Of a stretch of DNA of 64,000 nt, positions 45,829-55,161 are shown piece by piece. Position 1 is the first letter of the stretch, and each line of letters opens with the position of its first letter. Origin of the DNA: Flavobacteriaceae bacterium UBA7302 (lineage in GTDB: Bacteria > Bacteroidota > Bacteroidia > Flavobacteriales > Flavobacteriaceae). A program made the translations under genes and the position numbers. Under the pieces are notes generated by a model, which saw only the letters and a list, made by a program, of their open reading frames with translations, searched no databases and was not told the DNA's origin. The stretch spans positions 1-64,000 of the forward strand of contig DKQS01000003.1 in NCBI GenBank assembly GCA_002471825.1. The letters run 5' to 3'.

Positions 45829-46620
45829 ATGGCTAATTCTTCATCACCTATTGGTGTTTTCGATTCCGGTATCGGCGGAACTTCCATCTGGAAAGAGATT
45901 CAGAAGTTACTTCCGAATGAAGATTCTATTTATTTATCCGACAGCAAAAATGCTCCGTATGGTAGTAAAGGAAAAGAGCGTATCATTGAGTTGGCCATAA
46001 AAAATACCGAATTCCTTCTCAATCAAAATTGCAAACTCATCGTGGTTGCTTGTAATACGGCCACTACCAATGCAATTTCTTATTTACGTCAAACCTATGA
46101 TGTTCCCTTTATAGGAATTGAGCCCGCCATAAAGCCTGCAAGTATCAAAACCAAAACAAAAGTAGTTGGAATTTTGGCCACAAAAGGAACCTTGAACAGC
46201 GAGTTGTTTGCCAAAACATCAAGTACACTTAATGACGATATTATCATTAAAGAACAGGTAGGAACCGGATTGGTTGAACTGATTGAAAACGGACAAATAA
46301 GGTCTCCCGAAATGACAAAGCTCTTAGAATCATACATACATCCTCTATTGGCTCAGAATGCAGATTGCTTGGTCTTGGGATGTACACACTATCCGTATCT
46401 GATTCCGCAAATTCGAAACATTGTTGGTGATAATTTCCCAATCATTGATTCGGGAGAAGCGGTAGCGCGACAAACAAAAAACATTTTGGACAAGCATTCT
46501 ATTTTGAGTACTTCAACTAAAAAAGGAGTACATCGCTTTTACATCAATACAAAAAAAGAAATCCTGAATCGTTTTATTCCTGAAACGGAATCTATGACCG
46601 TAAAAGAATTGGATTTTTAG
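45829..46620 (+). CDS. murI: Glutamate racemase
   Basis: The 263-residue protein has the racemase motifs FDSGIGGTSIWKEI near 10-23, VACNTATTNA with one catalytic cysteine near 75, and LGCTHYPYL with the second near 185. It makes D-glutamate for peptidoglycan. The stop shares the TTAG tetranucleotide with the convergent PorP/SprF gene. Confidence 0.95.
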   Translation: MANSSSPIGVFDSGIGGTSIWKEIQKLLPNEDSIYLSDSKNAPYGSKGKERIIELAIKNTEFLLNQNCKLIVVACNTATTNAISYLRQTYDVPFIGIEPAIKPASIKTKTKVVGILATKGTLNSELFAKTSSTLNDDIIIKEQVGTGLVELIENGQIRSPEMTKLLESYIHPLLAQNADCLVLGCTHYPYLIPQIRNIVGDNFPIIDSGEAVARQTKNILDKHSILSTSTKKGVHRFYINTKKEILNRFIPETESMTVKELDF

Positions 46621-47600
46621 AACCTACCGAATGGTGAGTTGATGTTTGGACAAGCTGCAGCTCTTGGCTCTCTGGTCCATAGGTTAATTCCCAATGAAAT
46701 TTGGTGAAAACCAGTGTTGGTTAGCACAATGTCATTCATCTGTTGGGTATAGGTATAAGAGAACATGTAATTCTTATAATTGATCCCTACAATTGGTGAA
46801 ATAAAGGAGGCATTCTGAATGGCATTCACATCAAAATTTCTTCGATAAGACAAAGCTCCCCAAAATTGCGTATCGTTAAATGTTTTGTATGCCTTTAAGT
46901 TAAAATCGGCAATACGTTCACCTGTTGTTTCTCTGAATTGCAACATCATAGAAGGCTCTAGTTGAATGAAACTATCCTCTCCGAAATAGTAACCCAAAGA
47001 AAAAATATAGTTGCGCAAATCAACTGGTTCAGAAACATTCAAGTTGTTACGAGCGGTTAGCAACAAATTCTTCACCGTGAAATATGAAGAAAGTCCTCCG
47101 TAGTGATAGGCAACACTAAAATCTGCATTGTAATAACTTGTACTCTGAATAATTGCAGCCACTGCTCTATCGCCTGTAAAGGTTCTTTGATCTGATTGAT
47201 TTTGAACAAAAGTAAAGGCCAAACCAAATGACAACTGATTGAAAAAACGTCCGTTACTCATTGGTAAGTGATAGGCATAGGATGCTTGAACCCCTTTTTG
47301 AGAATGGAATCCGTTTTCATCATTGAATAAAATCAATCCGTAACCCGCGTTCGAGTATTCATTCAAACGAGTGTGAAAACTTACGGTTTGTAAGGTAGGT
47401 GCATTCGGCACTCCTGCCCATTGTTGTCTTGCGGTAAATCTCAGTTTGCTTGAGTTACCAATACCCGCCGCAGATGGATGTAATAAATACACGTTATCCG
47501 ACAGATAATCTTGATATATCGGTAGGGTCTCTTGTGCTTGACTAGAGGGAGTAAAAGTTAAAATAAGTAATAAAGTTAGTACCGCACAAAAGCTTCTCAT
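46617..47600 (-). CDS. PorP/SprF-family type IX secretion membrane protein
   Basis: About 327 residues from ATG 47600 (a TTG lies one codon upstream). The signal peptide ends SSQAQ. The barrel starts with the family motif PIYQDYLSDNVYLLHPSAAG, followed by RQQWAGVPNAP. PorP/SprF proteins anchor or export surface proteins made by linked large adhesin genes and use type IX secretion. No adhesin gene is adjacent here; the giant protein at 1-4392 is a possible client only by inference. Confidence 0.9.
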   Translation of the reverse strand: MRSFCAVLTLLLILTFTPSSQAQETLPIYQDYLSDNVYLLHPSAAGIGNSSKLRFTARQQWAGVPNAPTLQTVSFHTRLNEYSNAGYGLILFNDENGFHSQKGVQASYAYHLPMSNGRFFNQLSFGLAFTFVQNQSDQRTFTGDRAVAAIIQSTSYYNADFSVAYHYGGLSSYFTVKNLLLTARNNLNVSEPVDLRNYIFSLGYYFGEDSFIQLEPSMMLQFRETTGERIADFNLKAYKTFNDTQFWGALSYRRNFDVNAIQNASFISPIVGINYKNYMFSYTYTQQMNDIVLTNTGFHQISLGINLWTREPRAAACPNINSPFGRF

Positions 47601-47622
47601 CAATGCTCAAAATTTGAAAAAC

Positions 47623-47630
47623 CAAATATA
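47623..47630 (-). promoter_or_regulatory. -7 promoter box of the PorP/SprF gene
   Basis: The minus strand reads TATATTTG, matching TAnnTTTG, 22 nt before the ATG at 47600. No -33 TTG found. Confidence 0.4.
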
Positions 47631-47720
47631 TTGCTTTTTTTAAGGAATATCTTTTTTGGAGTTAAGATTTAACACGGTTTTATAACCGCCCGAATTCCGA
47701 TTTATTGCATTGAGATTTGA

Positions 47721-48419
47721 TTATTTGCACATGGCTCCGTGAGATACCATTTCTAAGGATGGAATTGGAGATAAAAACGGAATTCCCAATCCGAGTCCGC
47801 GTACCACGAATAACACGCCCATAAAAACAACAAGCACTGGAATAACTTTCTTAAAGTTTAAAGTCTTACCAAAAAGATTCAAGTTTGGAGCATAGGTAAT
47901 GGCCGTCATTAAGGGAACTGTTCCTAACCCGAATAGGACCATGTAGAGACTCCCTTCCAAAAAATGAGAACTGGCCAAGGCACCTAGTACGGCCATGTAC
48001 ACAAGTCCGCAAGGAAGAAATCCGTTTAAGAAACCAAGGGTAAAGAACGTATTGTTGTCTTTCTTTTTCAGTTCCGAACCTAGTTTGTTTTTAATGGTAA
48101 AAATGAGTTTGGTTAATTTCTGTGATACTCCAAATTGATGCACAATTCTTGGAAATAAAATGATGGCAATCATCAACACTCCAGAAATGATGGATATGTA
48201 TTGTTGGAAGCCAAGTAAGTTGAAGGTTTTTCCTAATGTTCCAAATAATAATCCAATAATGGCATAGGTGAATATCCTTCCCAGATGGTAGCTCGAAACC
48301 TGAAAAAACTGTTTGGTTTTATTTTTTCGCTCTACCGGAAGCATCAAGGCGATGGGGCCACACATACCCACGCAGTGCAGACTTCCAACCAGACCAAAAA
48401 GTAAGGCAGTTAACAACAT
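47721..48419 (-). CDS. SafE/TauE-family membrane protein at the end of the cco operon
   Basis: The 232-residue protein has six or so membrane helices with HCVGMCGPIAL near the N-terminus and FLPCGLVYMAVLGA in the middle. This is the cysteine-bearing form of the family usually found with cbb3 oxidases. It is thought to help copper or heme delivery, though proof is limited. Its start shares one base with the end of fixH, so translation is coupled. Confidence 0.82.
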   Translation of the reverse strand: MLLTALLFGLVGSLHCVGMCGPIALMLPVERKNKTKQFFQVSSYHLGRIFTYAIIGLLFGTLGKTFNLLGFQQYISIISGVLMIAIILFPRIVHQFGVSQKLTKLIFTIKNKLGSELKKKDNNTFFTLGFLNGFLPCGLVYMAVLGALASSHFLEGSLYMVLFGLGTVPLMTAITYAPNLNLFGKTLNFKKVIPVLVVFMGVLFVVRGLGLGIPFLSPIPSLEMVSHGAMCK

Positions 48420-48865
48420 TAGTAGGTGATTTCTTTTGAATATTTATAGGCCTTGTCATTGTAGTTCCAGGAAACCTGAATGTTCCAACGACCATCTAAC
48501 AAGCGGTTATCAGGCACGAAAAAAAAAGGTTTAGAAATCGAAATTGGCATTTCAAAATCTAAATGCTCATTAGATGGTCTGTATAGGAACACTTTTCCTG
48601 TAATACTTTTATAATCGAGGTCTTTCGGGAATTCAATTTGAACTCCGTCTTCAACCTTCTTAATCACCAATAATTTATTGTCATCAACACTGTTTTGTGC
48701 AGCATCAATGTCCTGCTGATAGTTTAATTCTTTCTCGTAGTATTTGTTGGTAACCAAATCATGGTCAAACTTGTTCTCTGTCATCATTCGAACAACAAAA
48801 AACATGATGAAAGCAATAAATGCTACGATGGTCAATACGATTCCTGTTCCCCAATTTATCTTCAT
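48419..48865 (-). CDS. ccoH: FixH/CcoH family protein
   Basis: 148 residues: one N-terminal transmembrane helix (GIVLTIVAFIAFIMFFVV) and a periplasmic beta domain with YRPSNEHLDFEMPI and ending DGRWNIQVSWNYNDKAYKYSKEI, typical FixH. It assists cbb3 oxidase assembly and stability. It lies 6 nt after ccoG. Confidence 0.87.
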   Translation of the reverse strand: MKINWGTGIVLTIVAFIAFIMFFVVRMMTENKFDHDLVTNKYYEKELNYQQDIDAAQNSVDDNKLLVIKKVEDGVQIEFPKDLDYKSITGKVFLYRPSNEHLDFEMPISISKPFFFVPDNRLLDGRWNIQVSWNYNDKAYKYSKEITY

Positions 48866-48871
48866 AACTTC

Positions 48872-50293
48872 TTATCTATACGTTCTTGGACCTAAAAAAT
48901 TTGTTGACGCGGTTTCAATCAATTCACCATTGCTGTACACGCCAATTTTTACTTTAACCTTATCTCCTTTTACAGCAGAGGAGTGCAATTCTATAAACAA
49001 AGTGCCCTCAGCCAATCCTTGTTTCGGAATCTTTATATCCTGATTCGAAACCACGGAGATATCTCCTTTATGACTCAGCAATTTGTAATTAACATTCTCA
49101 ATATCGTTGGACGTCTTATTGACCAGCTTGTAGGTATATACATTGCTAATCATATTGTTTTCTTTCGTTTGATACAATTGTCCGGGCAATCGTAAAATTG
49201 TTGCTTCCAGATCATTACGTAAGAACAACATTCCAATCAAGGTGAAAACTAAGATTCCGAGTACCGCCGTATATCCTTTCATTCTCGCTGTTAAGCGGAA
49301 CTTGGTTTTATTTGCGATGTTGTCTTCACTCGCATAGCGGATCAATCCTTTGGGCAATCCAACCTTGTCCATGATGGTATCACACTCATCAATGCAAGCC
49401 GTACAATTCACGCATTCCAACTGAGTTCCGTTACGAATATCGATTCCGGTCGGACAAACAACAACACATTGGTTACAATCGATACAATCACCCTTGCCTA
49501 CTGCTTGACGGTCTTCATTCTTTCTGAATTTAGCTCGACCCTTTTCACCTTCTCCACGAACATAATCATAAGCCACATTGATGGTTTTATTGTCAAGTAA
49601 AACCCCTTGCAGTCGACCATAAGGACAAGCAATGATGCAAACCTGCTCTCTAAACCACGTAAATACAAAGTAGAATACCGAAGTAAAAATGAGTAAGGCT
49701 ACCAAGGTTCCGATATTCTCAGAAGGCGGTGAAGTGATGTATTGAATCAAACGATCACTACCTATCAAATAAGCCAAGAATACATTGGCAATGGCAAAAG
49801 AAATTAGGTAAAAGATCGTCCACTTCGTAACGCGCTTCCGAATCTTTTCAGCATTCCATTTTTGCTTTTGCAACCGAATTTGCTTTCCTCGATCACCATC
49901 AATCCAATATTCAATTTTTCGAAAAACCATTTCCATGAAAATGGTTTGTGGACAAATCCATCCACAGAATATTCGGCCAAATATCACGGTAAACAAGATG
50001 ACAAATACCACTCCAATGATCATTGAAATCACCAACAGGTGGAAATCTTGCGGCCAAAATGGAAAAGAAAAAATATTGAATTTTCTTTCTAGAACATTAA
50101 ACAGTAAAAATTGATTACCATTTATTTTGATGAATGGTGCGGAAAATAAGAACAGTAGTAAGAAATAACTTACATAAGATCTGTATTTATAAAACCTTCC
50201 ACTCGGTTTCTTGGGAAATACCCAAGCGCGTTTCCCTTCGCTATTGATAGTACCAATACTATCTCGAAATACTTCATTTTCAGGTGTGCCCAT
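48872..50293 (-). CDS. ccoG: Cytochrome c oxidase accessory protein CcoG (FixG/RdxA)
   Basis: The 473-residue membrane protein has five helices, FGRIFCGWICPQT, and two 4Fe-4S motifs (CIDCNQCVVVCPTGID and CVNCTACIDECD). A C-terminal Ig-like periplasmic domain of the FixG type follows. CcoG reduces copper for the cbb3 active site. Gene order ccoP-ccoG-fixH is conserved in Bacteroidota. Confidence 0.93.
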   Translation of the reverse strand: MGTPENEVFRDSIGTINSEGKRAWVFPKKPSGRFYKYRSYVSYFLLLFLFSAPFIKINGNQFLLFNVLERKFNIFSFPFWPQDFHLLVISMIIGVVFVILFTVIFGRIFCGWICPQTIFMEMVFRKIEYWIDGDRGKQIRLQKQKWNAEKIRKRVTKWTIFYLISFAIANVFLAYLIGSDRLIQYITSPPSENIGTLVALLIFTSVFYFVFTWFREQVCIIACPYGRLQGVLLDNKTINVAYDYVRGEGEKGRAKFRKNEDRQAVGKGDCIDCNQCVVVCPTGIDIRNGTQLECVNCTACIDECDTIMDKVGLPKGLIRYASEDNIANKTKFRLTARMKGYTAVLGILVFTLIGMLFLRNDLEATILRLPGQLYQTKENNMISNVYTYKLVNKTSNDIENVNYKLLSHKGDISVVSNQDIKIPKQGLAEGTLFIELHSSAVKGDKVKVKIGVYSNGELIETASTNFLGPRTYR

Positions 50294-50320
50294 ACCCGTA
50301 AATTAAAAACTAACGATATA

Positions 50321-51178
50321 CTACTCTTCTTCCCAAACTTCCCCTTCAGGAGCTTTTGGATTCGCAGGTGTTGTTCCCTGCATCGCAACCACATAACTTG
50401 CTACTTTTGCAATGTCATCGGCTTTTAAGGTCTTGTTCCACGCAATCATTCCCTTTCCTACTCTTCCTCCTTCAGAAATGGTGGTAAATACATTCTTGAT
50501 ACCACCTCCTAGGATCCAATATTCATCGGTTAGGTTCGGTCCGATAGAACCTCCTCCGTCTTGTACGTGACACGATGCACAGTTCAAATTAAATACGGCT
50601 TTACCTCTTTTAAGATCCTTTTCATCGGTAAGTAATGTTACGTTCTCTGCGGTAATTAAATCCTTGGCGGTGGCTTTAAACTTATTGATCTCAGCTTTTG
50701 CCATGGCCACCTCTTTTTCATATTCCATAAACTGGTTGTCATCTCCTACAACATGGTATCTAACGAGATAAACCGCAGCAAAGAAAATAGTGGCATAGAA
50801 AAGGTACAGCCACCATGGTGGTAAGGAATTGTCTAATTCTTTGATTCCATCATAATTATGATCAAGGATGATTTCTTCTTCCTCTTCAATAGCTTTGGCT
50901 TTGGTCCAAGATCTTAATAATGGAGCATACCAAGCTTCTTGTTCTTCAGGAACTACGCCATCTACTTGATTCTGCAATTCTCTGGCTCTATTAATTGCCA
51001 TTACATTAACGATCTCTTTCAAAATCACTACGGCGAAGAAGCCAATTAACGCGATCCATACTAGAGGATTCTCATATAAATCAAATGGATTCTCATAGAC
51101 CATGAATGATTTAGCGAGTGCAACAAATGTGACGATCACAAATATTACATAAACGGTTGATTGAAAACTTTTGTTCAT
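50321..51178 (-). CDS. ccoP: cbb3 oxidase diheme-subunit homologue CcoP (monoheme form)
   Basis: The 285-residue protein has two membrane helices near 8-25 and 38-58, a third at 122-140, and one cytochrome c domain with CASCH (200-204) and distal methionine in GKGMIAW. Proteobacterial CcoP has two c-hemes; only one CxxCH is present here, as in other Bacteroidota. The extra N-terminal membrane region resembles a fused FixP/CcoQ-type segment. It passes electrons to CcoNO. Confidence 0.9.
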   Translation of the reverse strand: MNKSFQSTVYVIFVIVTFVALAKSFMVYENPFDLYENPLVWIALIGFFAVVILKEIVNVMAINRARELQNQVDGVVPEEQEAWYAPLLRSWTKAKAIEEEEEIILDHNYDGIKELDNSLPPWWLYLFYATIFFAAVYLVRYHVVGDDNQFMEYEKEVAMAKAEINKFKATAKDLITAENVTLLTDEKDLKRGKAVFNLNCASCHVQDGGGSIGPNLTDEYWILGGGIKNVFTTISEGGRVGKGMIAWNKTLKADDIAKVASYVVAMQGTTPANPKAPEGEVWEEE

Positions 51179-51188
51179 ACTATTTGAT

Positions 51189-51356
51189 TTATTGTTCTAA
51201 TGGTAAATTACTTAACTTCTTTATGTAACTCTTTTTCGCTGTGAACACCCACAAAAACAGGATTACGAAAAAGGTGAAGAAAATCGTGAGCGAAATAATC
51301 GGGAAGATTTCCACTCCTGCTATTGTCTCTAAATGATTCTTTACAAACTTTAACAT
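51189..51356 (-). CDS. ccoQ: CcoQ/FixQ-like small subunit
   Basis: A 55-residue frame between ccoNO and ccoP encodes MLKFVKNHLETIAGVEIFPI, then one transmembrane helix with FFTFFVILFLWVF and a basic tail AKKSYIKK. This is the size and layout of CcoQ/FixQ. It starts 6 nt after the ccoNO stop and ends 10 nt before ccoP. CcoQ stabilises the oxidase in other bacteria. Confidence 0.8.
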   Translation of the reverse strand: MLKFVKNHLETIAGVEIFPIISLTIFFTFFVILFLWVFTAKKSYIKKLSNLPLEQ

Positions 51357-51362
51357 AACACC

Positions 51363-53552
51363 CTATTTTATGGCTTGCGCCTCTTTAACTTTAATATCAG
51401 TACCTAACCTTTGGAGATAAGCAATGATTGCTACAATCTCACGGTCTTTCATTTCTACGAACTCTTGTCCGTTTTTCTTCGCATACTCCTTATCTGCCTC
51501 GTAATTCTTGGCAAAATCTGGATCAGAATACAAGTTCTTTTCAATTTGCAATCCTTGAGCGGTCATACTTTCCTGTGCATTCTTGATTTCCTCTTCTGAA
51601 TAAGGTACACCTAAGCTAACCATAGCCTCCATTTTCGCCTCTGTATCTGATTTGTCCAGTTTGTTATGGATCAACCACTTGTAGGATGGCATAATGGATC
51701 CTGGAGAGGTACTTTGCGGATCATACATGTGATTCAAGTGCCAGGTATCTGAATACTTTTGACCAACTCTTAATAAATCTGGACCCGTTCTTTTTGATCC
51801 CCATAAGAATGGATGGTCGTATACATATTCACCAGCTTTTGAGTATTCCCCGTAGCGCTCAACTTCACTTCTAAACGGACGAATCATCTGTGAGTGACAA
51901 CCCACACAACCTTCTCGGATGTACAAGTCACGTCCTTCTAATTCGAGAGCCGTGTATGGTTTTACACTGGTAATGGTTGGAATATTTGATTTCACCAATA
52001 TGGTCGGGATGATCTGTACCATACCACCAATTAAAATGGCTACTGTGGCATACAAGGTTAATTTCACAGGTCTTCTTTCCAACCAAGTGTGATACCCTTC
52101 GCTTTTTTGTCTGTATTTGGATACCTTGGCCAATGCTGGAGCTTCCGCCAATTCATCAGTTACACTGCTTCCAGATCTTACAGTTCTGATTACATTGTAA
52201 ACCATTACAATAGCACCAAGGATGTATAAACTACCACCAATGGCACGCATCCAATACATCGGAATAATCTCATTTACGGTTTCAAGGAAGTTACCGTAAG
52301 TTAAGGTACCATCTGGGTTGAATTGTTTCCACATAGAAGCCTGTACAAATCCGGCTACATACATTGGTAGAGCATACATGATAATTCCTAAGGTTCCAAT
52401 CCAGAAATGGAAATTGGCCAATCCTTTAGAGAACAATTCTGTTTTGGTAAGTCGCGGAATCAACCAGTAGATCATACCAAAGGTTAAGAATCCGTTCCAT
52501 GCTAAGGCCCCAACGTGCACGTGTGCAATAATCCAATCACTAAAGTGTGCAATCGCATTTACGTTCTTTAAAGACAACATTGGTCCTTCAAAAGTGGCCA
52601 TACCGTATCCAGTAATGGCTACCACCATGAATTTTAGAACCGGACTTTCTCTTACGGTATCCCAAGCTCCTCGTAATGTTAATAGACCATTGATCATACC
52701 ACCCCACGACGGTGCTATTAACATTACGGAAAAGGTTACACCTAGATTTTGAGCCCAGTCAGGCAAAGCCGAATACAACAAGTGGTGCGGTCCTGCCCAG
52801 ATATATATAAAAATTAACGACCAGAAGTGAACAATAGACAATCTGTATGAATAAACAGGTCTATTCGCTGCCTTAGGAACGAAGTAATACATCAATCCTA
52901 AGAAAGGTGTTGTTAAGAAAAATGCTACCGCATTATGTCCATACCACCATTGTACCAATGCATCTTGTACACCCGCATACACTGAGTAGCTTTTCAAAAA
53001 GCTAACTGGCCATTCTAAACTGTTGAAAATATGAAGTACAGCAACGGTTACGAAGGTTGCTAAATAGAACCAAACTGCCACATAAAGGTGACGTTGTCTT
53101 CTTTTTAGGATGGTCCAAATCATATTGGCACCCCATGCTACCCAAACCAAAGCAATGGCAATATCAATTGGCCATTCTAGTTCTGCGTATTCTTTTGAAG
53201 TGGTAATTCCTAAGGGTAGCGTAATCGCTGCGGCAACAATAATCAGCTGCCAACCCCAGAAATTGAAGTTACTTAAAAAGTCGCTCGCCATTCTCGTTTT
53301 TAGCAAACGCTGCAAGGAATAATACACCCCTGCAAAGAGTGCATTTCCGACAAAAGCGAAAATTACCGCATTGGTATGTAGCGGTCTCAATCTTCCAAAG
53401 CTTAACCATGAAATACCATCGGTAAGATTCGGAAAAATGAACATAAAAGCTAAAAGCAGCCCTACTATAAAACCAACAATACCCCAAAGGATTGTTGCAT
53501 AGAGGAACTTTTGAACGATTTTATTGTCGTAATAAAACTGTTGTACTTCCAT
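51363..53552 (-). CDS. ccoNO: Fused cbb3 cytochrome oxidase subunits I and II (CcoN-CcoO)
   Basis: One 729-residue chain carries CcoN (about 1-475) and CcoO (about 495-729). CcoN has the heme/copper histidines H59 (LHTNAV), H206 (YGHNAVAFF), H256-H257 (GPHHLLY) and H344/H346 (IIAHVHVGA). CcoO has a membrane anchor, a c-type heme motif C549-V-G-C552-H553 and SPGSIMPSY with the axial Met. It is the high-affinity terminal oxidase reducing O2 to water. The fusion is usual in Bacteroidota. Confidence 0.96.
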   Translation of the reverse strand: MEVQQFYYDNKIVQKFLYATILWGIVGFIVGLLLAFMFIFPNLTDGISWLSFGRLRPLHTNAVIFAFVGNALFAGVYYSLQRLLKTRMASDFLSNFNFWGWQLIIVAAAITLPLGITTSKEYAELEWPIDIAIALVWVAWGANMIWTILKRRQRHLYVAVWFYLATFVTVAVLHIFNSLEWPVSFLKSYSVYAGVQDALVQWWYGHNAVAFFLTTPFLGLMYYFVPKAANRPVYSYRLSIVHFWSLIFIYIWAGPHHLLYSALPDWAQNLGVTFSVMLIAPSWGGMINGLLTLRGAWDTVRESPVLKFMVVAITGYGMATFEGPMLSLKNVNAIAHFSDWIIAHVHVGALAWNGFLTFGMIYWLIPRLTKTELFSKGLANFHFWIGTLGIIMYALPMYVAGFVQASMWKQFNPDGTLTYGNFLETVNEIIPMYWMRAIGGSLYILGAIVMVYNVIRTVRSGSSVTDELAEAPALAKVSKYRQKSEGYHTWLERRPVKLTLYATVAILIGGMVQIIPTILVKSNIPTITSVKPYTALELEGRDLYIREGCVGCHSQMIRPFRSEVERYGEYSKAGEYVYDHPFLWGSKRTGPDLLRVGQKYSDTWHLNHMYDPQSTSPGSIMPSYKWLIHNKLDKSDTEAKMEAMVSLGVPYSEEEIKNAQESMTAQGLQIEKNLYSDPDFAKNYEADKEYAKKNGQEFVEMKDREIVAIIAYLQRLGTDIKVKEAQAIK

Positions 53553-53562
53553 AATAATTAGA

Positions 53563-53733
53563 TTAGTTTTTGGTTTTTATTTTTTCTTTTACAAGTTCAT
53601 CATCAAATAGCATTCGTACTGAAGGCGTATAGACGTCATCAAATTGTCCTGATTTTACGGATACTAAGAATATCACTAAAAATACCAGCGCCACTAGTAC
53701 GCTTACTGAAAGAAGTAGATAAATTACACTCAT
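53563..53733 (-). CDS. ccoS: CcoS, cbb3 oxidase maturation protein
   Basis: A 56-residue frame starts MSVIYLLLSVSVLVALVFL and continues into SGQFDDVYTPSVRMLFDDE, the CcoS signature. It has one membrane helix. CcoS is needed for cofactor insertion into CcoN. It stops 10 nt before ccoNO and is the first gene after an Fnr-type promoter. Confidence 0.88.
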   Translation of the reverse strand: MSVIYLLLSVSVLVALVFLVIFLVSVKSGQFDDVYTPSVRMLFDDELVKEKIKTKN

Positions 53734-53753
53734 TGTTGCCTGATAATGATAGT

Positions 53754-53796
53754 CAAATGTAAATTGATTGATTTTTTAAGAATATGACATTTGTCA
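53754..53796 (-). promoter_or_regulatory. Fnr-type class II promoter of the ccoS-ccoNO-ccoQ-ccoP operon
   Basis: The minus strand has TACATTTG (53761-53754), a perfect -7 box, and no -33 TTG at the right place. The dyad TGACATTTGTCA (53785-53796) is centred 36.5 nt from the end of the box, about -42 from the expected transcript start. This is the position where Fnr/Crp-type activators replace the -33 contact. Confidence 0.7.
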
Positions 53797-53808
53797 TACT
53801 TTAATTTT

Positions 53809-55161
53809 TTATATCGAATACGAGAATTTTCGCTCCGTTTGTTGTTCTGTTTTTAGGTATTCATCAAAGGCTACACAAACATTTCTAATGAAAGGTTTGC
53901 CTGTTTGTGTGAGCACTAAATCGTCTCCATCGATGCTAAGAATGTTATCCTCAAAGAGTGCTTCGAGCATGATGTAATTGAAATCATTTAGGTTGCCAAG
54001 ATTTTGCAAATTGGTTCTTGATTGACACATCAGATCCAAGATAATCTGTCTTCGTTTGAGATCTTCTTCCGAATGAATATGACCTCTAAAAACCGGCAAT
54101 TGCCCATTATTCACCAAAGTTTGATATTCTTTCACGGTTTTCACATTCTGTGCAAAAGCATTGAAAGAATCAGAAATGGCAGACATCCCTAGACCAATCA
54201 TCACTTGGGTTTTGCGAGCCGTATAACCCATAAAGTTTCGATGTAAGGATCCATCTTCCAAAGACTTGTATAATTCGTCCGTTTCTAGTGCGAAATGATC
54301 CATTCCTACTTCCTTATATCCTTGTTTCTCTAAGAGCCATTTACCTTCTTCATACAAGGCTCTTTTGGTTCCATTTTTCGGCAAATCCTTCTCCTCAAAA
54401 CCACGTTGTCCCACTCCCTTAATCCATGGAACATGCGCATAACTGTAGAAAGAAATTCGATCAGGTGCCAATTCCTTGGTCTTTCGGATAGTATACACCA
54501 CATCATCAATATTTTGGAAGGGTAATCCGAATACCAAATCGTGTGAAATTGATGTGTACCCAATTTCTCTAGCCAACTCCGTAACCTCTTTTACTTTTTC
54601 AAAAGGCTGGATTCGATTGATGGCTTTCTGAACCTTTAAACTATAATCTTGAACACCGAAACTCACACGAGTAAATCCGAGGTTATTCAAGGTCTTCAAA
54701 TGTTCTTCGGTGGTATTGTTTGGGTGTCCTTCAAAACTAAACTCATAATCTTCATGAAGGCCTGCCTTGGAAAGCAAGCAAATAATCAAGCGTTGCAATT
54801 GTTTCGGAGCAAAAAATGTTGGAGTTCCTCCACCTAAATGAATTTCTTTGATCAATGGTTTTTCATCGAAAAGTTCGCAATACAATTCCCACTCCTTAAT
54901 TACGGAAGAAATGTAATCTTCCTCCACATCATGTCGTTTGGTGATATGTTTGTGGCAGGCGCAAAAGGTGCACATGCTTTCACAAAAAGGAAGGTGAATA
55001 TAAAGGCTTATTCCTTCCTTTTGATTGCTTTCTTTAAAGGATTTCTGAAGTGCTGTAATCCATTTTTCTTTTCCAAATTCTTCTGTGTTCCAGTGAGGTA
55101 CGGTTGGGTACGAAGTGTATCTTGGCACTGGAACGTTGTACTTTTTAATTAGTGTGTTCAT
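53809..55161 (-). CDS. hemN: Oxygen-independent coproporphyrinogen III dehydrogenase HemN
   Basis: This 450-residue radical-SAM protein has CESMCTFCACHKHITKRHDVEEDY. The CxxxCxxCxC form marks true HemN rather than HemW. GGGTPTF follows, and the C-terminal HemN domain is complete. It makes protoporphyrinogen without oxygen, which suits a microaerobic heme-rich oxidase. Its ATG overlaps the deoD stop by 4 nt, placing it last in the ccoI-deoC-deoD-hemN run. Confidence 0.94.
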   Translation of the reverse strand: MNTLIKKYNVPVPRYTSYPTVPHWNTEEFGKEKWITALQKSFKESNQKEGISLYIHLPFCESMCTFCACHKHITKRHDVEEDYISSVIKEWELYCELFDEKPLIKEIHLGGGTPTFFAPKQLQRLIICLLSKAGLHEDYEFSFEGHPNNTTEEHLKTLNNLGFTRVSFGVQDYSLKVQKAINRIQPFEKVKEVTELAREIGYTSISHDLVFGLPFQNIDDVVYTIRKTKELAPDRISFYSYAHVPWIKGVGQRGFEEKDLPKNGTKRALYEEGKWLLEKQGYKEVGMDHFALETDELYKSLEDGSLHRNFMGYTARKTQVMIGLGMSAISDSFNAFAQNVKTVKEYQTLVNNGQLPVFRGHIHSEEDLKRRQIILDLMCQSRTNLQNLGNLNDFNYIMLEALFEDNILSIDGDDLVLTQTGKPFIRNVCVAFDEYLKTEQQTERKFSYSI

